A DNA stretch of 64,000 nucleotides from Pristionchus mayeri (taxonomy: Eukaryota; Nematoda; Chromadorea; Rhabditida; Neodiplogasteridae). This document shows positions 23,301 through 33,900 of the stretch, piece by piece (within the stretch, counting starts at the first letter, position 1; each line of letters begins with the position of its first letter). The stretch lies in assembly GCA_036245805.1 (NCBI GenBank), contig BTRK01000001.1, positions 37,088,995 to 37,152,994 on the forward strand, read 5' to 3'. The notes beneath the pieces were generated by a model, which made no database searches, had not been told where the DNA came from, and saw nothing but the letters and a program-made list of their open reading frames with translations. A program made the position numbers and the translations under genes.

Positions 23301-24879
23301 GGTTTGTCCTTCTTCTTCTCTCAGCGTCTTCTTTGGAAGGAGACTGAAAGTGATCGCTTCGAAACAAATATATAAATGTATAAAAACAAATATATAAATG
23401 TATAAAAACAAATATATAAATGTATAAAAACAAATATATAAATGTATAAAAACAAATATATAAATGTATAAAAACAAATATATAAATGTATAAAAACAAA
23501 TATATAAATGTATAAAAACAAATATATAAATGTATAAAAACAAATATATAAAAATAGTCCTTTCTCACCTTCGCCGGGATTCTCGATTCTTCATTCTGCT
23601 GCTGAATTGCCTTCATATATTGATCGAAGATAGCTTGTTTCTTCCTTTCCAGTTCCTCCTCCATTCTATAATCAAAATATAATATCCAATGCGACTCATT
23701 TCTCTAATACATTAGGTATGATATCAGTATTTGATGTATTTAAGGCCATCGGTAGATGATTCTAATCATTCAAAGTTTTAAGATGCTCTCACCCTTTCCT
23801 TATTTCCGCTAACTTCTTCCTATTCTCTTCATCCTATCTCTTCTCAACTTCCTCTACAGTTTTGGCTATCATTTCTGCCATCCTCTTCTCAAACTCCTTC
23901 TCTTCTTCTTCTATCCTCTTCCTCTCCTCTTCTTCCTTCCTCTTCCTCTTCTCTTCTTCCTCAGCCCTCTCCTTATCCAATTCCTCTCTTAATTTATCCT
24001 TATCTTCTTCAGCGAAATTCTCCTGGAAAGGGCCATACCATTTTCGTTATTTCTAGTCGAGGAGTGATCACGAAGCCATATTATTGTAAATATAATAACG
24101 TCGTGGAACCAATTAGAAGTATGTAAAAAATCTTAGCTAAAGAGGCATAAGATCAAACAAACACGAAAATCTGAATGATGTTTTCATGCAATTGTTTTGC
24201 CGTTATTCAAATACTTCCATGTATTTAAAACTATTTTACTGAGATACAGTTGCAAATACTGGCCACTGAAATTCAGAGTACGACTGCTTACACTGTTTTC
24301 AAATGTCCAGTTTTCAACTCTACGTGAAAGTTTCTAAGGACTGCTATCACTGGCGATTTTTTTCTTTTATTTCTGAAGGCTAGTTATATCTCAGGTAGTC
24401 AGTGACTCATAACACTATGGAAGCTACCTGGTCCTCCTCTCTCTTCAGCACAGTCTCTCCTCCGTGGACGACGATAACTTCTTCCTAAAGTATTAATCAC
24501 TTTACGCATAAATAACGTGTAATTAACGACACTAATTATATAAGTGACACTAATTGACATAACAATCTCAATCAACTACTGCAGGAGAAGCTGTTGCATG
24601 GGTACTCCCCTCGAAACCCGGCCATTTGCAATGAAACTAAATTACAGTATATAATTCGCATGCGCTCTCATTGTCCTGCGCCTTCCTAAATGGACGATGC
24701 TGATCTAAAAACATCAAGCGTCAAATAAATCGTACTATCCACATCATACGCTTTTTCAGAAAACTTTTCCCATCGCACAAATCTGTCCAAAATTTATTTG
24801 CAAAATTCCTTTCATATTGTCACATATTTCGAACCTTTACAGGGCGAGACATACTGACGACGAGAGACGAGACAAAGAC
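20393..24879 (-). CDS. C2H2 zinc-finger protein with N-terminal coiled coil, 14 exons, one in-frame TAG
   Basis: Exons 24852-24841 (ATG; the exon may begin at 24879), 24484-24428, 24022-23793, 23665-23569, 23343-23221, 23141-23037, 22482-22374, 22041-21925, 21827-21732, 21658-21566, 21387-21292, 21207-21088, 20914-20853 and 20488-20393 join in phase to 471 codons. Residues 24-130 are a charged coiled coil (KEEEERKRIEEEEKEFEKRM). Classic C-x2-C-x12-H-x3-H fingers are CEVCGKIF..HYHNNAH, CDKCDKRY..VHKKSH, CNICGTRF..FHELSH and CELCGRGF..LHMRNH, with variant fingers around CNVLVNGKICGELC and CSCGKYF. The tail is acidic (NNEDEEDEERRETCSDDDEN). It probably binds nucleic acid in the nucleus. Oddities: a TAG at 23836-23834 (codon 86) interrupts the coiled coil; the intron after 21566 seems to use a GC donor (GCGAGT); intron 4 is stop-free. 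An ATG at 23664 could serve a shorter product after the stop. Confidence 0.75.
21417..21490. repeat. fold-back element in zinc-finger gene intron
   Basis: Arms GTCTCTTCATTCTACACACC..CTCTCGCC and GGCCGAGAGAGTGTGTAGAATGAAGAGAC-type ends (21420-21484) pair almost perfectly. It is related to the CTCTCTCGC fold-back family but with different outer arms. Confidence 0.85.
22741..23010. repeat. long fold-back element with ACAAGTTGTAAAC repeats
   Basis: Left arm (about 22741-22862) and right arm (about 22896-23010) are near-exact inverted copies about 115 bases long, including TTTAGCGTAGGGAGAGGGG and its complement, around a loop of some 35 bases. The self-complementary unit ACAAGTTGT recurs many times, with further copies extending to about 22630. 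It lies in an intron of the zinc-finger gene (between exons 6 and 7). No protein is encoded. Confidence 0.9.
23362..23551. repeat. 22-bp minisatellite, about 8.6 copies
   Basis: The unit CAAATATATAAATGTATAAAA-A (22 bases) is repeated with essentially no variation. It fills intron 4 of the zinc-finger gene. Because 22 is not a multiple of three and the unit has no stop in any minus-strand frame, the intron is open in all three frames. Confidence 0.95.
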
Positions 24880-25638
24880 CTGAAATTATAGTAATTAAAA
24901 AGCTTCTGCAAATGGGAAATTAGATACTGTTGATGATGAAAAAAAGAAAAATGGAACGAAATAATAATCAAAGTACATCAATGGACTGATCGACCATCAC
25001 TGACACTCACTCACTAAGGAATTGCTGGAAACCTTTATCAAGGAAAACGATAATGTGATTAAAGGGTACTAGTTAATGAGTGCTAGTCGTTTGGTTGCTT
25101 TGGCTAAATAGAGCAGTAAAAATTCGACCAGTTTATTGTTAAATGTAATGGGTGAATACGAGTGAATAGTAAATTGTGAATTCAGTATCTGCAATGGTGT
25201 GTCTGCGGATTCAATGGGGAAAGGTAATAGAAGGAACGTGAATGGGCGTGGGAAAAGTCGGTCTGTAGATCAGGGGGAAGGGTAGGAGCCGATGCCATCC
25301 GATACATTTGGATACTTTGCTCCCTTCTACGATGAAAGCATCGATCTAAAATTAGTCAATTTGGAACAGGGCTGAGCAAGGGAAGAAGAGACTCGGCGAC
25401 CCTCCTCAATCCCATTCTCTCTCGCTCTGTCCGTCTATCTAGGCTATCCTCGATGAGCACACTCTCTCACTCTTACTCCTCGTATGTGCTCTCTCACTAT
25501 GAATGCCACTGTAGAGAGAACGAGTGAAAGATCACTGCAGGTTTGCCAACAATTGCCGATTTCCAACTTATCAATAATGGTCATTGCACGCTAACTATTA
25601 CTGGCATGATTCGACTACCCCAGTAAATGCTACCGTAC

Positions 25639-25818
25639 CTGGACTTGGCATAGTTGTTCTCCTTTCTCGATCGATTCGTCGGACACTACAAAAACGATTG
25701 ATAATGCCGATTTATTTGCCGATTTATCAACGACTTGACTGGCACTGTTGTTTATATTCTTAATGCAAAATGATTTACTTACAACCCCGCGCTCCACCTT
25801 GAAGTTGGGGCTCGTGCA
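25639..25818 (-). CDS. two possible 5' exons of the zinc-finger gene
   Basis: Minus-strand stretches 25818-25783 (acceptor TTTTTTTCAG, donor GTAAGT) and 25685-25639 (acceptor TTTTGTAG, donor GTACGG) join in phase as HEPQLQGGARG-L-SDESIEKGEQLCQVQ. They continue in phase 0 into 24879-24841 (VFVSSLVVSMSRP), the first exon of the zinc-finger gene. If real, that gene begins further upstream, beyond the duplication boundary at 25914, where no further exon is visible, so its 5' end would have been displaced by the duplication. Confidence 0.35.
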
Positions 25819-25913
25819 CTGAAAAAAAGAGTCAGTTCATTTTTCCAAATATATTTGTATGTTAATTGTATCCTCCGAAGATAGTTGTGTGATACACTGC
25901 TATACTGCTCTTC

Positions 25914-27984
25914 AATATTAAAGTTCGAAATTCAAGACTCTATATTTCACACATTCGATTAGGGATAACACAAGCCGGCTTAACTGTTTAATTCTCGGGT
26001 TGAAGCAGGTGTCAAGCCTTCTTGAAACTGGCTTCAATGTAATCATTACTACCTATTGAAATGTTGTCACGCACCGGAGGAAGATGCGGTAGTCTATCTT
26101 ATCGTACTGTGCTATTCAGATCGGCTTCATGCCCTCGGCGAGCAAGACGGCCTACTACCGCATCGTGCTGCTTAATCAAGCGAAGATAGATTTGGCCGTG
26201 CACGAATTCGGCTACCTAGCCATAATATTCCGCGTGAGTACTCAATTTGAACTTTTGTCTCAACTTACCATTGTTTTACAATATTTTAGTATTAACATAG
26301 CAGTTATGGAGTTTCATATTTTTGTACAGCTGGACTCTGAAATCCCTTCTAGCTGTATTTTTACTCTTTTTGCAGTCCGTTGTCTACTGCTGTCTGTCTG
26401 ATGCAGTAACTGCTCTTTCTCAGAACCTCCTAAGTTCCCAATCACACAAATACATGCAACAGTTTCTCTATCTCTGGCTTGTAATAGACTTCTTTTCAAT
26501 TTATGACATACTTTCTCACAAACTCATCGAAGAGGCGTTGGCTCTGATTTTGAAGGAACTCTTTTATTCCAGTCCGATGGCTACTGGTGTCTGTCTGATG
26601 CAATCACTGCCATCTCGCTCGGCCTGAGCATCTTCTTTCTCACGGCGGCGGTCATCTTACTGTGCACCATCATGACACTGCCTCAGCTGAACAGGTTCAC
26701 TTGTTATCTATAAATTAGTATTCATAACTCAGCTCTTTCTTAATTTTCCACGCACTCTCCGAATTGCGAGATGGTGCATGTAATGAACAGACTATGATTT
26801 CTCGAATTGTAGCGCCTGAGCAAATGATTATAGGGGGGATGTTGTGCTACCAAACATAACATTTTAAGAGCACCTGAAATGTCTCCGGCGACCAAAATTT
26901 GTCATCGTCAGCTGATGAAGGCTCTATTCCTGCAGGTCTGATCTACTTTGCTAGTGATTTTTTTTTCGAAATTTCAACTTTTTTTTTCAATCAATACAAA
27001 TATAAAAAAAAACGAAATGTAATAAGACATGAAACGTAGTTAACCTATTATTGTATATTTGGTTAATTAACTGATTACCATTTCAGACCGTCTTCCCTTG
27101 CCTGCTCTCTTACCTCCCTCTTGCCATCATCTTCGTCTTCCCTCTCATCGGCATCAACATGGAGGGAGACACAGGCGATCTGCTGATCATGACCACTGCG
27201 ATTTTCCCCGCTCTGGACCCTCTGATAATGCTATACTATGTTCGAAGGTTTGATCTGTCATCTTTAGAATATATCACATCAATGTTGTGCTTTAAATTGT
27301 GCTCTGCACAGTGTTTAAGTTGTGAAGAAACGGAAAATTTCAGTTATCGAGAGCATATCTTGGCATTCTTCAACAAATGGTTGGGTACTCCTTTCTTTGC
27401 TAAAGGAGAAGCAGATAACAGTTCACAGTTCACACCTAATGAAGTGAGGAATTGTTTTTTGAAAAAATTATTAATGAGTATTATAGTGAAGGGAGGAATC
27501 ATCATAAACGATGAATAGGAAAAATGTGCGAACAGTTCATTCGGGCATCATCATCCATTCCACGTGAGACTCTGTCGGCAAAGATCAAAAGATGGTTAGT
27601 GTATAATATTAGGTTGGTGCATAAGTTTTGTCGCATTTTGGAGGCTTATAATTTTTCCATCGATTTTGCTTCTCAAATATGTATCTCGCCTGACCTCCTA
27701 GCGTATGTTAGGGGTATGCATGTATATTGGAACCATAGAGTGTAACTGAATTATACACTCCGCATTTGGAGAAAATAGCAATATGAACTGATTTGACGTT
27801 CGTGCAATTTTTTTAAAAATTTGATTGACCGAGTGCTAGTTCGCAGTGACGAACAATGTACCAATCTCCAGCAGAACGGTGATAAGCACCGTGAGTGCTC
27901 TTTCTAAATATATGTCAGATATGGTGTTCTGTTCAGCGTATTCAAAGATATAGTTAACTGAATCTACGCGATGCCACTGATTCA
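25914..27984 (+). repeat. segment L, first copy of a segmental duplication (second copy 41728-43798)
   Basis: Every base I compared between 25914-27984 and 41728-43798 is identical at a constant offset of 15814. The left edge is sharp at AATATTAAAG; upstream sequence differs completely. The right edge runs into the satellite arrays. The start of L is present a third time, inverted, at 52280-52518. Confidence 0.95.
26120..27953 (+). pseudogene. 5'-truncated copy of the Str-like chemoreceptor gene (exons 7-12 only)
   Basis: Exons 26120-26233, 26573-26694, 26869-26935, 27087-27247, 27344-27384 and 27847-27953 are base-for-base equivalents of exons 7-12 of the gene at 39867-43767. The duplication boundary at 25914 falls in intron 6, so TM1-TM4 are missing and no alternative 5' exons or promoter are seen. 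Coding frame is intact where present, as expected of a very recent copy. Confidence 0.85.
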
Positions 27985-30900
27985 ACTAAGTGATCGACTT
28001 TCTCGATGCCTGCAAGTCGTACTGTTTGAAATAGAGCTGCAGTCTCTACGGGGAAATGATCAGCACACTCTGTTTATCATCTCTTCTTTTTACATGGTCC
28101 TGATCAGCGGACTTCGGTCGTCGACAAATTTTTGAAAGTATTGTCTAAGGCTCTTTCTTCACTAAGTGATCGACTTTCTCGATGCCTGCAAGTCGTTCTG
28201 TTTGAAATAGAGCTGCACTCTCTACGGGGAAATGATCAGCACAGCATCTTTATCATTTCTTCTTTTTACATGGTCCTAATCAGCGGACTTCGGTCGTCGA
28301 CAAATTTTTGAAAGTATTGTCTACTGCTCGTTCTTCACTAAGTGATCGACTTTCTCTGTGCCTGCAAGTCGTACTGTTTGAGATAGAGCTGCACTCTCTA
28401 CGGGGAAATGATCAGCACAGCATCTTTATCATTTTTTCTTTTTACCTGGTCCTAATCAGCGGACTTCGGTCGTCGACAAATTTTTGAAAGTATTGTCTAC
28501 TGCTCGTTCTTCACTAAGTGATCGACTTTCTCGATGCCTGCAAGTCGTACTGTTTGAAATAGAGCTGCACTCTCTACGGGGAAATGATCAGCACAGCATC
28601 TTTATCATTTCCTCTTTTTACATGGTCCTAATCAGCGGACTTCGGTCGTCGACAAATTTTTGAAAGTATTGTCTTCTGCTCGTTCTTCACTAAGTGATCG
28701 ACTTTCTCTATGCCTGCAAGTCGTACTGTTTGAAATAGAGCTGCACTCTCTACGGGGAAATGATCAGCACAGCATCTTTATCATTTTTTCTTTTTACCTG
28801 GTCCTAATCAGCGGACTTCGGTCGTCGACAAATTTTTGAAAGTATTGTCTACTGCTCGTTCTTCACTAAGTGATCGACTTTCTCTATGCCTGCAAGTCGT
28901 ACTGTTTGAAATAGAGCTGCACTCTCTACGGGGAAATGATCAGCACACTCTGTTTATCATCTCTTCTTTTTACCTGGTCCTAATCAGCGGACTTCGGTCG
29001 TCGACAAATTTTTGAAAGTATTGTCTACTGCTCGTTCTTCACTAAGTGATCGACTTTCTTTATGCCTGCAAGTCGTACTGTTTGAAATAGAGCTGCAGTC
29101 TCTACGGGGAAATGATCAGCACAGCATCTTTATCATTTCTTCTTTTTACATGGTCCTAATCAGCGGACTTCGGTCGTCGACAAATTTTTGAAAGTATTGT
29201 CTACTGCTCGTTCTTCACTAAGTGATCGACTTTCTCTATGCCTGCAAGTCGTACTGTTTGAAATAGAGCTGCACTCTCTACGGGGAAATGATCAGCACAC
29301 TCTGTTTATCATCTCTTCTTTTTACCTGGTCCTAATCAGCGGACTTCGGTCGTCGACAAATTTTTGAAAGTATTGTCTACTGCTCGTTCTTCACTAAGTG
29401 ATCGACTTTCTTTATGCCTGCAAGTCGTACTGTTTGAAATAGAGCTGCAGTCTCTACGGGGAAATGATCAGCACAGCATCTTTATCATTTCTTCTTTTTA
29501 CATGGTCCTAATCAGCGGACTTCGGTCGTCGACAAATTTTTGAAAGTATTGTCTACTGCTCGTTCTTCACTAAGTGATCGACTTTCTCGATGCCTGCAAG
29601 TCGTTCTGTTTGAAATAGAGCTGCACTCTCTACGGGGAAATGATCAGCACAGCATCTTTATCAGTTCTTCTTTTTACATGGTCCTAATCAGCGGACTTCG
29701 GTCGTCGACAAATTTTTGAAAGTATTGTCTACTGCTCGTTCTTCACTAAGTGATCGACTTTCGCGATGCCTGCAAGTCGTACTGTTTGAAATAGAGCTGC
29801 ACTCTCTACGGGGAAATGATCAGCACAGTATCTTTATCATTTTTTCATTTAACCTGGTCCTAATCAGCGGACTTCGGTCGTCGACAAATTTTTGAAAGTA
29901 TTGTCTACTGCTCGTTCTTCACTAAGTGATCGACTTTCTCGATGCCTGCAAGTCGTACTGTTTGAAATAGAGCTGCACTCTCTACGGGGAAATGATCAGC
30001 ACAGCATCTTTATCATTTCTTCTTTTTACATGGCCCTGATCAGCGGACTTCGGTCGTCGACAAATTTTTGAAAGTATTGTCTACTGCTCGTTCTTCACTA
30101 AGTGATCGACTTTCTCTATGCCTGCAAGTCGTACTGTTTGAAATAGAGCTGCAGTCTCTACGGGGAAATGATCAGCACACTCTGTTTATCATCTCTTCTT
30201 TTTACATGGTCCTGATCAGCGGACTTCGGTCGTCGACAAATTTTTGAAAGTATTGTCTACTGCTCGTTCTTCACTAAGTGATCGACTTTCTCGATGCCTG
30301 CAAGTCGTTCTGTTTGAAATAGAGCTGCACTCTCTACGGGGAAATGATCAGCACAGCATCTTTATCATTTCTTCTTTTTACATGGTCCTAATCAGCGGAC
30401 TTCGGTCGTCGACAAATTTTTGAAAGTATTGTCTACTGCTCGTTCTTCACTAAGTGATCGACTTTCTCGATGCCTGCAAGTCGTACTGTTTGAAATAGAG
30501 CTGCACTCTCTACGGGGAAATGATCAGCACAGCATCTTTATCATTTTTTCTTTTTACCTGGTCCTAATCAGCGGACTTCGGTCGTCGACAAATTTTTGAA
30601 AGTATTGTCTACTGCTCGTTCTTCACTAAGTGATCGACTTTCTCTATGCCTGCAAGTCGTACTGTTTGAAATAGAGCTGCAGTCTCTACGGGGAAATGAT
30701 CAGCACACTCTGTTTATCATCTCTTCTTTTTACATGGTCCTGATCAGCGGACTTCGGTCGTCGACAAATTTTTGAAAGTATTGTCTAAGGCTCGTTCTTC
30801 ACTAAGTGATCGACTTTCTCGATGCCTGCAAGTCGTTCTGTTTGAAATAGAGCTGCACTCTCTACGGGGAAATGATCAGCACAGCATCTTTATCATTTCT

Positions 30901-33900
30901 TCTTTTTACATGGTCCTAATCAGCGGACTTCGGTCGTCGACAAATTTTTGAAAGTATTGTCTACTGCTCGTTCTTCACTAAGTGATCGACTTTCTCGATG
31001 CCTGCAAGTCGTACTGTTTGAAATAGAGCTGCACTCTCTACGGGGAAATGATCAGCACAGCATCTTTATCATTTTTTCTTTTTACCTGGTCCTAATCAGC
31101 GGACTTCGGTCGTCGACAAATTTTTGAAAGTATTGTCTACTGCTCGTTCTTCACTAAGTGATCGACTTTCTCTATGCCTGCAAGTCGTACTGTTTGAAAT
31201 AGAGCTGCACTCTCTACGGGGAAATGATCAGCACAGCATCTTTATCATTTTTTCTTTTTACCTGGTCCTAATCAGCGGACTTCGGTCGTCGACAAATTTT
31301 TGAAAGTATTGTCTAAGGCTCGTTCTTCACTAAGTGATCGACTTTCTCGATGCCTGCAAGTCGTACTGTTTGAAATAGAGCTGCAGTCTCTACGGGGAAA
31401 TGATCAGCACAGCATCTTTATCATTTCTTCTTTTTACATGGTCCTAATCAGCGGACTTCGGTCGTCGACAAATTTTTGAAAGTATTGTCTACTGCTCGTT
31501 CTTCACTAAGTGATCGACTTTCTCGATGCCTGCAAGTCGTACTGTTTGAAATAGAGCTGCACTCTCTACGGGGAAATGATCAGCACAGCATCTTTATCAT
31601 TTTTTCTTTTTACCTGGTCCTAATCAGCGGACTTCGGTCGTCGACAAATTTTTGAAAGTATTGTCTACTGCTCGTTCTTCACTAAGTGATCGACTTTCTC
31701 TATGCCTGCAAGTCGTACTGTTTGAAATAGAGCTGCACTCTCTACGGGGAAATGATCAGCACAGCATCTTTATCATTTTTTCTTTTTACCTGGTCCTAAT
31801 CAGCGGACTTCGGTCGTCGACAAATTTTTGAAAGTATTGTCTACTGCTCGTTCTTCACTAAGTGATCGACTTTCTCTATGCCTGCAAGTCGTACTGTTTG
31901 AAATAGAGCTGCAGTCTCTACGGGGAAATGATCAGCACACTCTGTTTATCATCTCTTCTTTTTACATGGTCCTGATCAGCGGACTTCGGTCGTCGACAAA
32001 TTTTTGAAAGTATTGTCTAAGGCTCGTTCTTCACTAAGTGATCGACTTTCTCGATGCCTGCAAGTCGTTCTGTTTGAAATAGAGCTGCACTCTCTACGGG
32101 GAAATGATCAGCACAGCATCTTTATCATTTCTTCTTTTTACATGGTCCTAATCAGCGGACTTCGGTCGTCGACAAATTTTTGAAAGTATTGTCTACTGCT
32201 CGTTCTTCACTAAGTGATCGACTTTCTCGATGCCTGCAAGTCGTACTGTTTGAAATAGAGCTGCACTCTCTACGGGGAAATGATCAGCACAGCATCTTTA
32301 TCATTTTTTCTTTTTACCTGGTCCTAATCAGCGGACTTCGGTCGTCGACAAATTTTTGAAAGTATTGTCTACTGCTCGTTCTTCACTAAGTGATCGACTT
32401 TCTCTATGCCTGCAAGTCGTACTGTTTGAAATAGAGCTGCACTCTCTACGGGGAAATGATCAGCACAGCATCTTTATCATTTTTTCTTTTTACCTGGTCC
32501 TAATCAGCGGACTTCGGTCGTCGACAAATTTTTGAAAGTATTGTCTAAGGCTCGTTCTTCACTAAGTGATCGACTTTCTCGATGCCTGCAAGTCGTACTG
32601 TTTGAAATAGAGCTGCAGTCTCTACGGGGAAATGATCAGCACAGCATCTTTATCATTTCTTCTTTTTACATGGTCCTAATCAGCGGACTTCGGTCGTCGA
32701 CAAATTTTTGAAAGTATTGTCTACTGCTCGTTCTTCACTAAGTGATCGACTTTCTCGATGCCTGCAAGTCGTACTGTTTGAAATAGAGCTGCACTCTCTA
32801 CGGGGAAATGATCAGCACAGCATCTTTATCATTTTTTCTTTTTACCTGGTCCTAATCAGCGGACTTCGGTCGTCGACAAATTTTTGAAAGTATTGTCTAC
32901 TGCTCGTTCTTCACTAAGTGATCGACTTTCTCTATGCCTGCAAGTCGTACTGTTTGAAATAGAGCTGCACTCTCTACGGGGAAATGATCAGCACAGCATC
33001 TTTATCATTTTTTCTTTTTACCTGGTCCTAATCAGCGGACTTCGGTCGTCGACAAATTTTTGAAAGTATTGTCTACTGCTCGTTCTTCACTAAGTGATCG
33101 ACTTTCTCTATGCCTGCAAGTCGTACTGTTTGAAATAGAGCTGCAGTCTCTACGGGGAAATGATCAGCACACTCTGTTTATCATCTCTTCTTTTTACATG
33201 GTCCTGATCAGCGGACTTCGGTCGTCGACAAATTTTTGAAAGTATTGTCTAAGGCTCGTTCTTCACTAAGTGATCGACTTTCTCGATGCCTGCAAGTCGT
33301 TCTGTTTGAAATAGAGCTGCACTCTCTACGGGGAAATGATCAGCACAGCATCTTTATCATTTCTTCTTTTTACATGGTCCTAATCAGCGGACTTCGGTCG
33401 TCGACAAATTTTTGAAAGTATTGTCTACTGCTCGTTCTTCACTAAGTGATCGACTTTCTCGATGCCTGCAAGTCGTACTGTTTGAAATAGAGCTGCACTC
33501 TCTACGGGGAAATGATCAGCACAGCATCTTTATCATTTTTTCTTTTTACCTGGTCCTAATCAGCGGACTTCGGTCGTCGACAAATTTTTGAAAGTATTGT
33601 CTACTGCTCGTTCTTCACTAAGTGATCGACTTTCTCTATGCCTGCAAGTCGTACTGTTTGAAATAGAGCTGCACTCTCTACGGGGAAATGATCAGCACAG
33701 CATCTTTATCATTTTTTCTTTTTACCTGGTCCTAATCAGCGGACTTCGGTCGTCGACAAATTTTTGAAAGTATTGTCTAAGGCTCGTTCTTCACTAAGTG
33801 ATCGACTTTCTCGATGCCTGCAAGTCGTACTGTTTGAAATAGAGCTGCAGTCTCTACGGGGAAATGATCAGCACAGCATCTTTATCATTTCTTCTTTTTA

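Noticed and set aside
25388..25540. Another CTGACTCTCTC fold-back element
   Set aside because: CTCTCTCGCT-like motifs are present but I could not find convincing paired arms.
26314..26627. ORFs spanning intron 7 of the Str-like copy
   Set aside because: They read through a splice acceptor and an intron; the exon chain with conserved receptor motifs explains the region better.
27985..28160. CENP-B box in the satellite monomer
   Set aside because: No position matches the TTCG-x4-A-x2-CGGG core on either strand.
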